Assembly (NCBI GenBank): GCA_001548435.1
Contig: AP017308.1
Span: 1,559,030 to 1,623,029, forward strand
Direction: 5' to 3'
Length of the DNA stretch: 64,000 nt
DNA from: Leptolyngbya sp. NIES-3755
Lineage (GTDB): Bacteria; Cyanobacteriota; Cyanobacteriia; Leptolyngbyales; Leptolyngbyaceae
Both the position numbers and the translations under genes were made by a program. The stretch's first letter is position 1. Each line of letters begins with the position of its first letter. Of this stretch, positions 56,050 through 63,563 are shown piece by piece. Under the pieces are notes generated by a model. The model made no database searches and was not told the origin of the DNA. It worked only from the letters and a program-made list of their open reading frames with translations.

Positions 56050-57006
56050 CTACACTTCTACAGGTTCCTTCTCTTTCTGATTGAGCTTTCCTAGCACTGA
56101 AGTTTCTTCTGCAACTTGCTTGCCTTCATTCATCAAGTAATCGTAGAACGCTTTCGCGATCGCAGAAAGTTGCTTACCCGATGGATGCACCACATACCAG
56201 TAACGCTCGATCGGGAAGCCTTCAACATCCAAAATGGCAAGCTGATTGTTCACGCCCTCAAGCGCCAAAGTATGTTTCGAGAGCACAGACAAACCCATAC
56301 CGCCCGCGATCGCTTGTTTGATCGCTTCATTGCTTCCCAAGTCTAATTTGACTTTCATAGGTAAGCCTTGAGAATCAAACAGCTTTTGAACTGCTTTGCG
56401 CGTCCCCGATCCCGGCTCCCGCATAATAAACGGCTCTTCAGAAATTCGAGACAGCGGAATATTCTTCTCTTTTGTCAACGGGTGATTTCTTGGAGCCAGA
56501 ACCACTAGCGGATTTTCCATAAACGGGTCGCATTGTGCTTCTGAATCGTCTGGGAGTTGGCTCAGGATATACAAGTCATCCCGGTTGTCTGCCAAGCTGT
56601 CTAGCACGTATTGGTGATTCGTCACGGTGAGCGAAACATCAATGCCGGGATACCGCTGACAGAACGGACCCAAAATACGCGGAATCACATACTTTGCGGT
56701 AGTCACAACGGCGAGACGTAACGTTCCTTGCTTCAGACCCTTGAGATCCGCGATCGCAATCTGAAACTGATCCAACCGCTCAAACACATCGCGGCAGGTC
56801 GAATACAATTCTTTCCCGGCTGCGGTTAAATACAGCCGTTTTCCGACCTGCTCGAATAGAGGCAAGCCAACGGTCTTGGACAATTGCTTCACCTGCATTG
56901 AAACGGTGGGTTGCGTTAGAAACAGTTCTTCAGCCGCACGGGTAAAGCTGCTATGGCGAGCAACTGCTTCAAAAACCTTTAACTGGTGCAAAGTCGCATT
57001 CTGCAA
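56050..57006 (-). CDS. ccmR: LysR-type carbon regulator, CcmR/NdhR (RbcR-like)
   Basis: A 318-residue LysR-family regulator. The helix-turn-helix region is ATLHQLKVFEAVARHSSFTRAAEELFLTQPTVSMQVKQLSK, and the effector domain begins near residue 90 (GTLRLAVVTTAKYVIPRILGPF). This type includes CcmR/NdhR and RbcR, which control CO2-concentrating genes. The start is TTG 57006 with CAGGAGAG upstream. The nearby ndhF3-ndhD3-cupA operon is the classical CcmR target, favouring CcmR over RbcR, but the two are close. Overlapping dyads upstream suggest autoregulation. Confidence 0.88.
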   Translation of the reverse strand: MQNATLHQLKVFEAVARHSSFTRAAEELFLTQPTVSMQVKQLSKTVGLPLFEQVGKRLYLTAAGKELYSTCRDVFERLDQFQIAIADLKGLKQGTLRLAVVTTAKYVIPRILGPFCQRYPGIDVSLTVTNHQYVLDSLADNRDDLYILSQLPDDSEAQCDPFMENPLVVLAPRNHPLTKEKNIPLSRISEEPFIMREPGSGTRKAVQKLFDSQGLPMKVKLDLGSNEAIKQAIAGGMGLSVLSKHTLALEGVNNQLAILDVEGFPIERYWYVVHPSGKQLSAIAKAFYDYLMNEGKQVAEETSVLGKLNQKEKEPVEV

Positions 57007-57094
57007 AATGAACTCTCCTGATACGAGAAACGATCGCTAAACGGAACAATCGGACGGTAAAAACTTGCATTGATTCGGGCTTCTTAAATCACCG

Positions 57095-57124
57095 TATAGA
57101 AACCAGTCTATGCAACTTATAGAC
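57095..57124. promoter_or_regulatory. Overlapping dyads upstream of ccmR (LysR-type operator)
   Basis: ATAGA-N6-TCTAT (57096-57111) overlaps GTCTAT-N7-ATAGAC (57106-57124). The second includes a T-N11-A LysR box. The site is 90-118 bp upstream of the ccmR start codon. Confidence 0.5.
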
Positions 57125-57194
57125 AACAGTGATTTTTTCTTATAGGTTTTGTAGCTATGATAATACACAAGAGCAATATGCTCCCTTCCAATTT

Positions 57195-57292
57195 GGCGTT
57201 ACACGATTCAGAATTTTGTTGGAGTGAGTTTCCTGACTGTGTTGTTTCGCAGTGTAAAACTTAATTCCTTCAGATCTATCCCGTGTAACGCC
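57195..57292. repeat. 11-bp perfect inverted repeat pair
   Basis: GGCGTTACACG (57195-57205) and CGTGTAACGCC (57282-57292) are exact reverse complements 76 bp apart, in the intergenic region before the fasciclin gene. They may form a stem in the leader of that gene. Confidence 0.5.
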
Positions 57293-57461
57293 TTTCTTAT
57301 GGCTCAGCATAATAGACCGAATGCTTTTTCTTTGAGCCAAAAGCAACAGAACTTTAATTCCCAAAATCAGCATTCTCATTGTAAAGTTCAATGGGGTGAC
57401 TCCAGTTGTAAGGTTCTGTACTGCGCTTTGTCCCGTTACCCTCTACCCTTGGATCGCAACT

Positions 57462-57863
57462 ATGGCAGATATTGTTGATATTGCAGTTGGCGCTGGCTCG
57501 TTCAATACGCTTGTCACCGCAGTAAAAGCAGCGAATTTGGTCGATGCGCTGAAAAGCCCAGGTCCGTTCACGGTGTTTGCACCGAATGATGATGCGTTTG
57601 CAAAACTCCCACCGGGAACGATTACAACGCTTGTCCAAAATATTCCACAACTGTCCCGCATTCTGACGTTTCACGTAGTTGCTGGAAAGTATATGAAAGC
57701 CGATTTGGAAAAGCTAGAATCATTGCCTTCTCTGGAAGGTTCACCGATTCCGTTTCACTTCGAGGATGGTTTTGAAGTGAAGAATGCAACGGTATTAGCA
57801 GCAGATATCGAAGCAGATAACGGTGTAATTCATGTGATTGATACCGTTATTCTGATGGGCTAG
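57462..57863 (+). CDS. Fasciclin-domain protein, CupS-like
   Basis: A 133-residue single fasciclin (FAS1) domain, with the usual [37 protein letters not shown] (H1 box) and [12 protein letters not shown] (H2 box). There is no signal peptide. CupS, a fasciclin-like subunit, joins NdhD3/F3 and CupA in the inducible NDH-1 CO2-uptake complex. This gene is convergent with cupA, not downstream of it as in Synechocystis. Other cyanobacterial fasciclins are similar, so CupS is a context-based proposal. Confidence 0.8.
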   Translation: MADIVDIAVGAGSFNTLVTAVKAANLVDALKSPGPFTVFAPNDDAFAKLPPGTITTLVQNIPQLSRILTFHVVAGKYMKADLEKLESLPSLEGSPIPFHFEDGFEVKNATVLAADIEADNGVIHVIDTVILMG

Positions 57864-57882
57864 GAATCAGGTGAATGAATGG

Positions 57883-57907
57883 GGGAGTGATGGTTAAAGT
57901 CACTCCC
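57883..57907 (+). terminator. Terminator after the fasciclin gene
   Basis: GGGAGTGA and TCACTCCC form an 8-bp stem with a 9-nt loop followed by AATTTTTTT. Confidence 0.8.
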
Positions 57908-57918
57908 AATTTTTTTGA

Positions 57919-57946
57919 GTTGGATCAGGAAAGCTTCCGATCCAAC
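57919..57946 (-). terminator. Hairpin between fasciclin gene and cupA
   Basis: GTTGGATC and GATCCAAC with inner GGAA/TTCC form a near-perfect 12-bp stem with a one-base bulge, 7 bp after the cupA stop codon. No T-run follows on the minus strand, so its strength as a terminator is uncertain. Confidence 0.5.
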
Positions 57947-57952
57947 CTGGTT

Positions 57953-59257
57953 TTATCGATAGTTTTGGCTCTGAATTTCACGGATTCGCGATTCAGGACG
58001 CAAGAATCGATCGAGTTGTGATTCAAAGAATCGCCGATTTGCCATTAAATGATTCGGATTCGGATCATCTAACGGATACAACAAGGCACAGCGCAAGGCT
58101 TGAATTACCGCAGAGGTGACACAATACATCGATCGCTGAAAACTCACGGCAAGCTGAACGAGCATATCGTCTTCACCGCGACAATGTTCCTTGTAATATT
58201 CCACTAAGTAAGGCGGAAGGAAGTGCAACATGTCCTGAGCCAAGAAGGTCGGCGGAATTCCAGCCGTTCCAACCGGGAATTTATCCGCATACAGAACGCC
58301 GTAATGGAAATCCTTCTGCGCGTCTGGAACTTGTCCTGCTTGAGCGTTGTAAGACTTCGTTCCTCGGAAAGGTGCTGTTCTGTAGAAAACTGCTTCCACG
58401 TAAGGTAATGCAGCCTCATACAGCCAAGTGAACCCTTTCGACTTCGGAATAATCTCGTAGCATTCACCATCAATGTAAACATGGTGGTAAATCGGACGAC
58501 CTGCGATCGCGAAAATTCCATTGACCAAGAAATCCATCGCTTGGGGAACCGTTGCGATCTTGCCCTCATCATACAAATCGGACATCTCGAAGAACACGGG
58601 AGCCATCACTTCCCAGAACAATCCGAGATTCGCATAGTAGGACGCTTGACGACACTGCTCCAAGAACATATCCGGAAACAGCTTGTACAATCCCGCCATC
58701 AATGGATTTTTGCGGAAATAAGCTTTGATTGCTCGATCGGCGTTCGCTTTGTACTCATCAGAATCGAGATACGGATCGAACTGATTCACTGGAACATACA
58801 TGCCACGATGCCACAACATCGCCCGCATACATTCTTCAGCGAACTCCATATTGATACGATCGTGCCAAAGGTGATGCAATCCACGCGGGAGCTTTTTATT
58901 CAACTCACCCTTTTCCATGAACTCGATCAGTTCCGGGTGTGCTTCCGCAGTTCCGCGCCAGATTCGCAAATCCGCATCATCGCCTGCATAGTGATTGTGG
59001 CGCTTCATGTACTCATCAGAAATGAAGTACTTGAAGACTGGCAAAGGATTGAGGAACACTTGCTCACCGATATAGAGCAAATCGCGCCAGTAGAAATCCA
59101 TCGGAACTGCATAAGCTTTGTACAGACCGATAATTTGCATCAGATTCTCTGGAGTATCGGGCAGCATTGCGCCACCTGCTTCCATCCGGTGAATCACGTC
59201 TGCAAACGGGTGCTGCGATGGAGGCAGCTTGGTTTTAGTGGGAGCGGGCATATTCAT
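57953..59257 (-). CDS. cupA: CO2 hydration protein CupA (ChpY)
   Basis: A 434-residue protein of the CupA/ChpY family, the subunit of the inducible NDH-1 complex that converts CO2 to bicarbonate on the cytoplasmic side of the thylakoid. Typical stretches are HPFADVIHRMEAGGAMLPDTPENLMQIIGLY, KGFTWLYEAALPYVEAVF and GIPPTFLAQDMLHFLPPYL. No canonical carbonic anhydrase motif is present, as in all family members. It lies 22 bp after ndhD3 and ends the ndhF3-ndhD3-cupA operon. ATG 59257 has AGGAGAG upstream. Confidence 0.95.
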   Translation of the reverse strand: MNMPAPTKTKLPPSQHPFADVIHRMEAGGAMLPDTPENLMQIIGLYKAYAVPMDFYWRDLLYIGEQVFLNPLPVFKYFISDEYMKRHNHYAGDDADLRIWRGTAEAHPELIEFMEKGELNKKLPRGLHHLWHDRINMEFAEECMRAMLWHRGMYVPVNQFDPYLDSDEYKANADRAIKAYFRKNPLMAGLYKLFPDMFLEQCRQASYYANLGLFWEVMAPVFFEMSDLYDEGKIATVPQAMDFLVNGIFAIAGRPIYHHVYIDGECYEIIPKSKGFTWLYEAALPYVEAVFYRTAPFRGTKSYNAQAGQVPDAQKDFHYGVLYADKFPVGTAGIPPTFLAQDMLHFLPPYLVEYYKEHCRGEDDMLVQLAVSFQRSMYCVTSAVIQALRCALLYPLDDPNPNHLMANRRFFESQLDRFLRPESRIREIQSQNYR

Positions 59258-59279
59258 GGTGAACTCTCTCCTGGGTCAG

Positions 59280-60797
59280 TTAAGAACGATCGACCGAATT
59301 AAACGCAACTTGTTCGACTTGAGGAATGGCAGCAGTCACCAGCGATTTTGTGGTTTGCTCACTCCAGCGCACGAGCCAAGTCGGTTGAACTCCTAACCAG
59401 AAAATTAATGCAGTCAACACGAGTGCAGGCACGTACTCAGTGAATTTGACTCGTGGATAGTAAGCGGTGTAGTTATCCAGCTTTCCAAAACAAGTCCGGT
59501 TTAGCAGAATTACAAAGTAAACAGCGGTTAAACCTGTTCCCAAGATTGCAACTAGAGTTTGAATTGGGAAAGTTGAGAAACTGCCTTGGAACACTAAGAA
59601 TTCAGCGACAAATCCAGCGAGTCCAGGAATTCCAGCGCTTGCCATTGCAGCCAGAATTAACAATGCGCTAGTCAGTGGCAATCCGCGAATTGGATTGAGT
59701 AAGCCGTTCAGAATATCGCGATCGCGAGTCCCTGTTTTCGATTCCACCAATCCCACTAAGTAGAACAACAGCGCCAGAATCAATCCATGTGCCACCATTT
59801 GCGAAACTGCACCGACCATTGCAAGGGGAGTTAACGCAGCGGCTCCGAGCAAGACATAACCCATGTGAGCGATCGAGCTAAATGCGACCATTCGTTTGAT
59901 GTCATGTTGTGCCAGCGCGGACAATGCACCATACAGAATCGAAACGGCTGCAATGATGGAAAGTCCCGGTGCAACGAGCTTCCAAGTTTCGGGGAACAGC
60001 CCAAGTGCGAATCTGACTAAACCGTAAGTTCCAAGCTTCGCCAAAATTCCACCGAGCAAAATTGCAACTGGAGTCGAAGCTTCAACATAAGCATCCGGCA
60101 GCCAAGTGTGAAGTGGAACCAGCGGAGTTTTAATCCCGAATCCAATCAATACCAGCGTCAACAGAATCAATTGAACATTCTGAGGCAGAACCGAGGTATT
60201 AATATCGCTGTAATCAAAGCTTGCTGAATGACCCAACCAAGCCACACCGAGGAACGCTGCCAAAATCAGAATGCCTGAAATCGCGGTGTAAATCAGGAAC
60301 TTCATCGCCGCATATTCGCGCTTCTGTCCGCCCCAAATCAGAATCAGCAGATAGAACGGAACAAGCTCAACCTCGTAGAACAAGAAGAACAGCAGTAAGT
60401 TTTGAGCGAGAAACGCACCTGCCACACCCGAATTCACAATCAAAAGCAGTGAATAAAACAGTTGAGGACGCTGCAAGGTTTCTCCCGGTTTCAGTCCGAC
60501 TTCACCATTGGAAGCCACAATGATCGTAATCAAGCTGCCCAGAGCAACGAGCGGTAGAGATAAACCATCGATCGCTAAACTGTAGCTGATTCCCAAAGTC
60601 GGAATCCAGGTGTGATACTCCTGCATCTGTAACCCTGGTTGGCTCAGATCGAAGTTCACCATCAGCACCGCAGTCCAAGCCAGAATTGCACTGGAAACTG
60701 CGATCGCGCCTAACTTAGCTTGCTTTGCAGAGAGGTTTGGAACCAATCCAATGACTAACGCGCCGATCAGCGGTAGCCAAATCAACGGACTCAGCAT
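59280..60797 (-). CDS. ndhD3: NDH-1 subunit NdhD3
   Basis: A 505-residue antiporter-like membrane subunit of the CO2-uptake NDH-1 complex, with ~14 hydrophobic segments. Conserved charged-helix pieces include FLFYEVELVPFYLLILIWGG (Glu in TM5), KTPLVPLHTWLPDAYVEASTPVAILLGG and AHHDIKRM-type QHDIKRMVAFSSIAHMGY. The N-terminus (MLSPLIWLPLIGALVIGL) is normal. It follows ndhF3 by 49 bp. The D3 assignment rests on the ndhF3 and cupA neighbours. Confidence 0.94.
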   Translation of the reverse strand: MLSPLIWLPLIGALVIGLVPNLSAKQAKLGAIAVSSAILAWTAVLMVNFDLSQPGLQMQEYHTWIPTLGISYSLAIDGLSLPLVALGSLITIIVASNGEVGLKPGETLQRPQLFYSLLLIVNSGVAGAFLAQNLLLFFLFYEVELVPFYLLILIWGGQKREYAAMKFLIYTAISGILILAAFLGVAWLGHSASFDYSDINTSVLPQNVQLILLTLVLIGFGIKTPLVPLHTWLPDAYVEASTPVAILLGGILAKLGTYGLVRFALGLFPETWKLVAPGLSIIAAVSILYGALSALAQHDIKRMVAFSSIAHMGYVLLGAAALTPLAMVGAVSQMVAHGLILALLFYLVGLVESKTGTRDRDILNGLLNPIRGLPLTSALLILAAMASAGIPGLAGFVAEFLVFQGSFSTFPIQTLVAILGTGLTAVYFVILLNRTCFGKLDNYTAYYPRVKFTEYVPALVLTALIFWLGVQPTWLVRWSEQTTKSLVTAAIPQVEQVAFNSVDRS

Positions 60798-60846
60798 AGA
60801 AATCTTTCCTTTCGTGCTTAGGATCTAGAGAGAATTGAAATGGCAA

Positions 60847-62745
60847 TTAACGCTGAACATTCATCACAATTTCAGTCGGATTCTGTGGGAACAGCGAGAC
60901 GGTGACGTGCGAGAGGAAAGGCAGACTCAGTAAAACACTGATCAACGCGATTCCAAATACGATCGTCAACATATAAAACTGCGATTGTCCTGATGTGCTG
61001 TATCGCAAGTTCCGACCACTAAAAATGGTCAATGCTCCAAACAGATTCAGTCCGCCATCTACCAGATATTTATCAAACCAAGAGGTGATTTGAGAAACGA
61101 GCGCAACGATAAATACGATGCTGCTCCGGTAAAGACTTGGCGTGTAGAAGTCGTTTGCCAACAGATCTTGCAAGCCTTTCAAGGGAAATACCACAGGTTT
61201 CGCAATGTTCTTGCTGGTGTAAACGATCGCACCGAGAGCAATTCCCGTAATCGTTGACCAAATCAGCAACAGAGCGAGATCGGTATTGATTTCAGCCCAG
61301 GTTGGAAGAAGATTCAAAGACTGAAGAATCAGCGGCAGATGAAGCGTAAAGCCCATCATAAAGATCATCGGCAATGCCATCCAGTAGTGAATCTCTGGCG
61401 ATCGCTGTGACATTTGCTTCGCTTCACCGGTGAACAGCAGACAGAAGACTCGTGTGACTCCAAAGGCTGCAAACGCATTCACCAGTAGAACAATGCCAAC
61501 AATCCAAGACTGAGTGCCCCAAACGCCTTCACAGATTTTCAGCAGCGCCCAAAATCCACCAAACGGAGGGAAAGCGACCAATCCAGCGAGACCAATGAGG
61601 AAACTGAAGCCCGATACCGGACGACGCGACCATAATCCACCCAACATGGTTACATCTTGCGTGATGCTATTCCAAACAACTGCACCACCGCCCATAATCA
61701 GCAATGCAGAAGCAAGCGCATGACTCAGAACGAGTAGAAGTGCCGCTTCAGGTTGCTGAGTTCCGATCGCAATAAAGACCAAGCCCATGTAAGCGGTGAC
61801 TAAGTAGGATTGAGTCCGCTTAATGTCGATTTGAGCGAGTGCAATTAATGATCCACCGATCGCACTAACCGCACCGATAAAGACTGTCGTTCCAAGAACT
61901 GTGGGAGACAGAGCCAGTACAGGTTCCAACTTGTACATGACCCAAGCTCCAGTCGCGACCACAACCGAGTTTCTCAAGATCGAAGCCGGAACTGGACCTT
62001 CCATCGCTTCATCCAGCCACAAGTGCAGTGGGAATTGAGCACATTTACCCATCGGACCTGCAATCAGCGCTAATCCAACTAAAGTGATCACTTTCGGATC
62101 GACTTGAGCCGTTTTTGCCCATTCTGCCAATTCGCTGAAATTCCAAGTTCCAGCCAGAGGTAACAGTGCCACCACACCCATCAGCAAAAACAGGTCCCCA
62201 ATTCGCTTGGTCAGGAACGCATCTCGCGCACCCGTAACCACGAGCGACTGATTGAACCAGATGCCAACGAGTAAGTAGGTTGCAAGCGTCAGAATTTCCA
62301 GAATGAAGTAGCTGAAGAATAGAGAGTTACACAGTACGAGTGCAGTCATTCCCGCCTCGAACAGACCGAGCAGCGAGAAAAATCGCGCCCAACCCCAATC
62401 CATTTCCATGTAGCCGAAAGCGTAGGTTTGTGCCAGAAGATTAATTCCAGAAACCAACACGATCGCGCCCACGCTCAGAGTGGAAATCTCGATCGGGATT
62501 GTTAAATTCAGTCCTGCAACATTCAGCCAAGGAATCAAAATCTCTTGAGGAGGCTGACCCCAGGTGGCAGGAAGCGCAAATGAAGCATGAATAAATGTAG
62601 CCAAGGACATGATTGCATTCAGGTATCCGGAAGGACGAGGACCTGTCCGCCGCGTAATTCCCGGAAACCAGAGTGCCGAAAGGATAGCGCCGATAAGGGC
62701 GTAGCAAGGAATTAACCAAATGCTCTGAAGCAAAGGGTGAGCCAT
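60847..62745 (-). CDS. ndhF3: NDH-1 subunit NdhF3
   Basis: A 632-residue NdhF-family membrane subunit, first in the operon with ndhD3 and cupA. Features are MEMDWGWARFFSLLGLFEAGM, FFSYFILEILTLATYLLVGIWF, KCAQFPLHLWLDEAMEGPVPASILRNS and DIKRTQSYLVTAYMGLVF, with a long C-terminal extension (~505-632) carrying the lateral helix. It forms the distal end of the membrane arm with NdhD3, where CupA attaches. Expression is expected to rise at low CO2; a CcmR-like site lies upstream. Confidence 0.95.
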   Translation of the reverse strand: MAHPLLQSIWLIPCYALIGAILSALWFPGITRRTGPRPSGYLNAIMSLATFIHASFALPATWGQPPQEILIPWLNVAGLNLTIPIEISTLSVGAIVLVSGINLLAQTYAFGYMEMDWGWARFFSLLGLFEAGMTALVLCNSLFFSYFILEILTLATYLLVGIWFNQSLVVTGARDAFLTKRIGDLFLLMGVVALLPLAGTWNFSELAEWAKTAQVDPKVITLVGLALIAGPMGKCAQFPLHLWLDEAMEGPVPASILRNSVVVATGAWVMYKLEPVLALSPTVLGTTVFIGAVSAIGGSLIALAQIDIKRTQSYLVTAYMGLVFIAIGTQQPEAALLLVLSHALASALLIMGGGAVVWNSITQDVTMLGGLWSRRPVSGFSFLIGLAGLVAFPPFGGFWALLKICEGVWGTQSWIVGIVLLVNAFAAFGVTRVFCLLFTGEAKQMSQRSPEIHYWMALPMIFMMGFTLHLPLILQSLNLLPTWAEINTDLALLLIWSTITGIALGAIVYTSKNIAKPVVFPLKGLQDLLANDFYTPSLYRSSIVFIVALVSQITSWFDKYLVDGGLNLFGALTIFSGRNLRYSTSGQSQFYMLTIVFGIALISVLLSLPFLSHVTVSLFPQNPTEIVMNVQR

Positions 62746-62889
62746 CGAAATTCACCTCTAGATAGCAAGCTGAATCGAACCAGATGAATGAGAGAACCGT
62801 CTTCCAGAAACAAGCAGTGCCCAACTTACCGCCATAGCGCCCTGGAAATGATTTTATAAATTCTTAACTAATTCGGTAGTATCTATAAT

Positions 62890-62911
62890 GTTTATCACAC
62901 TTAAGCATTGA
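62890..62911 (-). promoter_or_regulatory. Possible CcmR/NdhR binding site upstream of ndhF3
   Basis: On the minus strand TCAATG-N10-ATAAAC. The published NdhR motif, as I recall it, is TCAATG-N10-ATCAAT; the first half is exact and the second matches at 4 of 6 bases with the right spacing. It lies ~145-165 bp upstream of the ndhF3 start codon. Confidence 0.45.
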
Positions 62912-63031
62912 AAGAAACACGAGGGGTTCTTCAAGTCAAGTGCTGAAATCCAGTAACAACGGCATTTATAGTCTATTTATTATGGTGGCGATTGGTTGAA
63001 TCAATAATTATCAATACTAAATCCAACCATT

Positions 63032-63063
63032 GGAAATCTCTATAGTAAAAGCAGAGATTTTCC
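63032..63063 (-). terminator. Hairpin downstream of the DUF120-like gene
   Basis: GGAAATCTC and GAGATTTTCC pair around a 13-nt loop, 48 bp past the stop codon of the reverse DUF120-like gene. No T-run follows, but it could separate that unit from the ndhF3 promoter. Confidence 0.4.
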
Positions 63064-63110
63064 ATCAATTGATTAATTAATCCTACGATCGGTATTTCAT
63101 CACTTAAAAT

Positions 63111-63563
63111 CTATTTATCAAAAATCCGAATTTCGTTAGTGTTGATGCGGAGTGTAACGCGATCGCCATATTTTAAGTCGGGAATCAGAGGCGCGATCGC
63201 TTCTACGATCGATGGATTCTGAAAATGTCCAATCTTCGTCTCCGGATGCGGATAATAAACTAATCCATCAAAAGCTTGATTCTGATAGAGAATTTGGCAA
63301 GGTGTAAACGAGAAATCTTCTGGAGGAAATCCTTCAGCCCAATGCACATTTCTGAACGTATGTTGTGGCGAAATGAGTTCAAATTTGTTTGGGCTGATAT
63401 TGATGTTTAGTGTACCGGGAAAAAAATCGTCAAGTTCTAGACCCAATTCTTTAAAGAAAGGAGTTTGCATTTCGATCGTGCCTTTCGGATACGGGCTGCT
63501 GTCTGCTCTTCCCGAAGCAACCCCATATCCAGCTTGAACAATTCCATCAATCTGTCTAATCAT
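63111..63563 (-). CDS. DUF120 / CTP-dependent riboflavin-kinase-like protein
   Basis: A 150-residue protein resembling the archaeal CTP-dependent riboflavin kinase (RibK, DUF120). It starts IDGIVQAGYGVASGR, has FFPGTLNINI around residue 50 (the family's GTLN motif), then FDGLVYYP around 100 and VEAIAPLIPDLKYGDRVTLRI at the C-terminus, matching the archaeal end IEIIAP...L.DGD. The order and spacing fit the whole domain. Bacterial riboflavin kinases normally belong to the unrelated RibF family. The gene overlaps the CupA/CupB-paralogue gene by 8 bp. Catalytic activity is not proved. Confidence 0.7.
   Translation of the reverse strand: MIRQIDGIVQAGYGVASGRADSSPYPKGTIEMQTPFFKELGLELDDFFPGTLNINISPNKFELISPQHTFRNVHWAEGFPPEDFSFTPCQILYQNQAFDGLVYYPHPETKIGHFQNPSIVEAIAPLIPDLKYGDRVTLRINTNEIRIFDK

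Larger units (their letters stand above)
57007..57461. other. Gene-free divergent promoter region
   Basis: The 455 bp between ccmR and the fasciclin gene hold LysR-like dyads (57095-57124) and a pair of 11-bp inverted repeats (57195-57205 and 57282-57292). No convincing ORF is seen; open frames at 57155-57391 and 57224-57478 lack coding character. Confidence 0.6.
62746..63110. other. Gene-free promoter region of ndhF3
   Basis: It holds a CcmR/NdhR-like site (62890-62911), a GGTTG/CAACC inverted repeat (62994-63028) and a hairpin (63032-63063). No gene seen. Confidence 0.6.

Noticed and set aside
57007-57094. NdhR motif TCAATG-N10-ATCAAT before ccmR
   Set aside because: A single ATTGAT half is present without a partner at the right spacing.
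57155-57478. Small ORFs in the ccmR-fasciclin intergenic region
   Set aside because: They overlap each other on opposite strands, have unbalanced codon use and no ribosome-binding site. The inverted repeats explain the region better.
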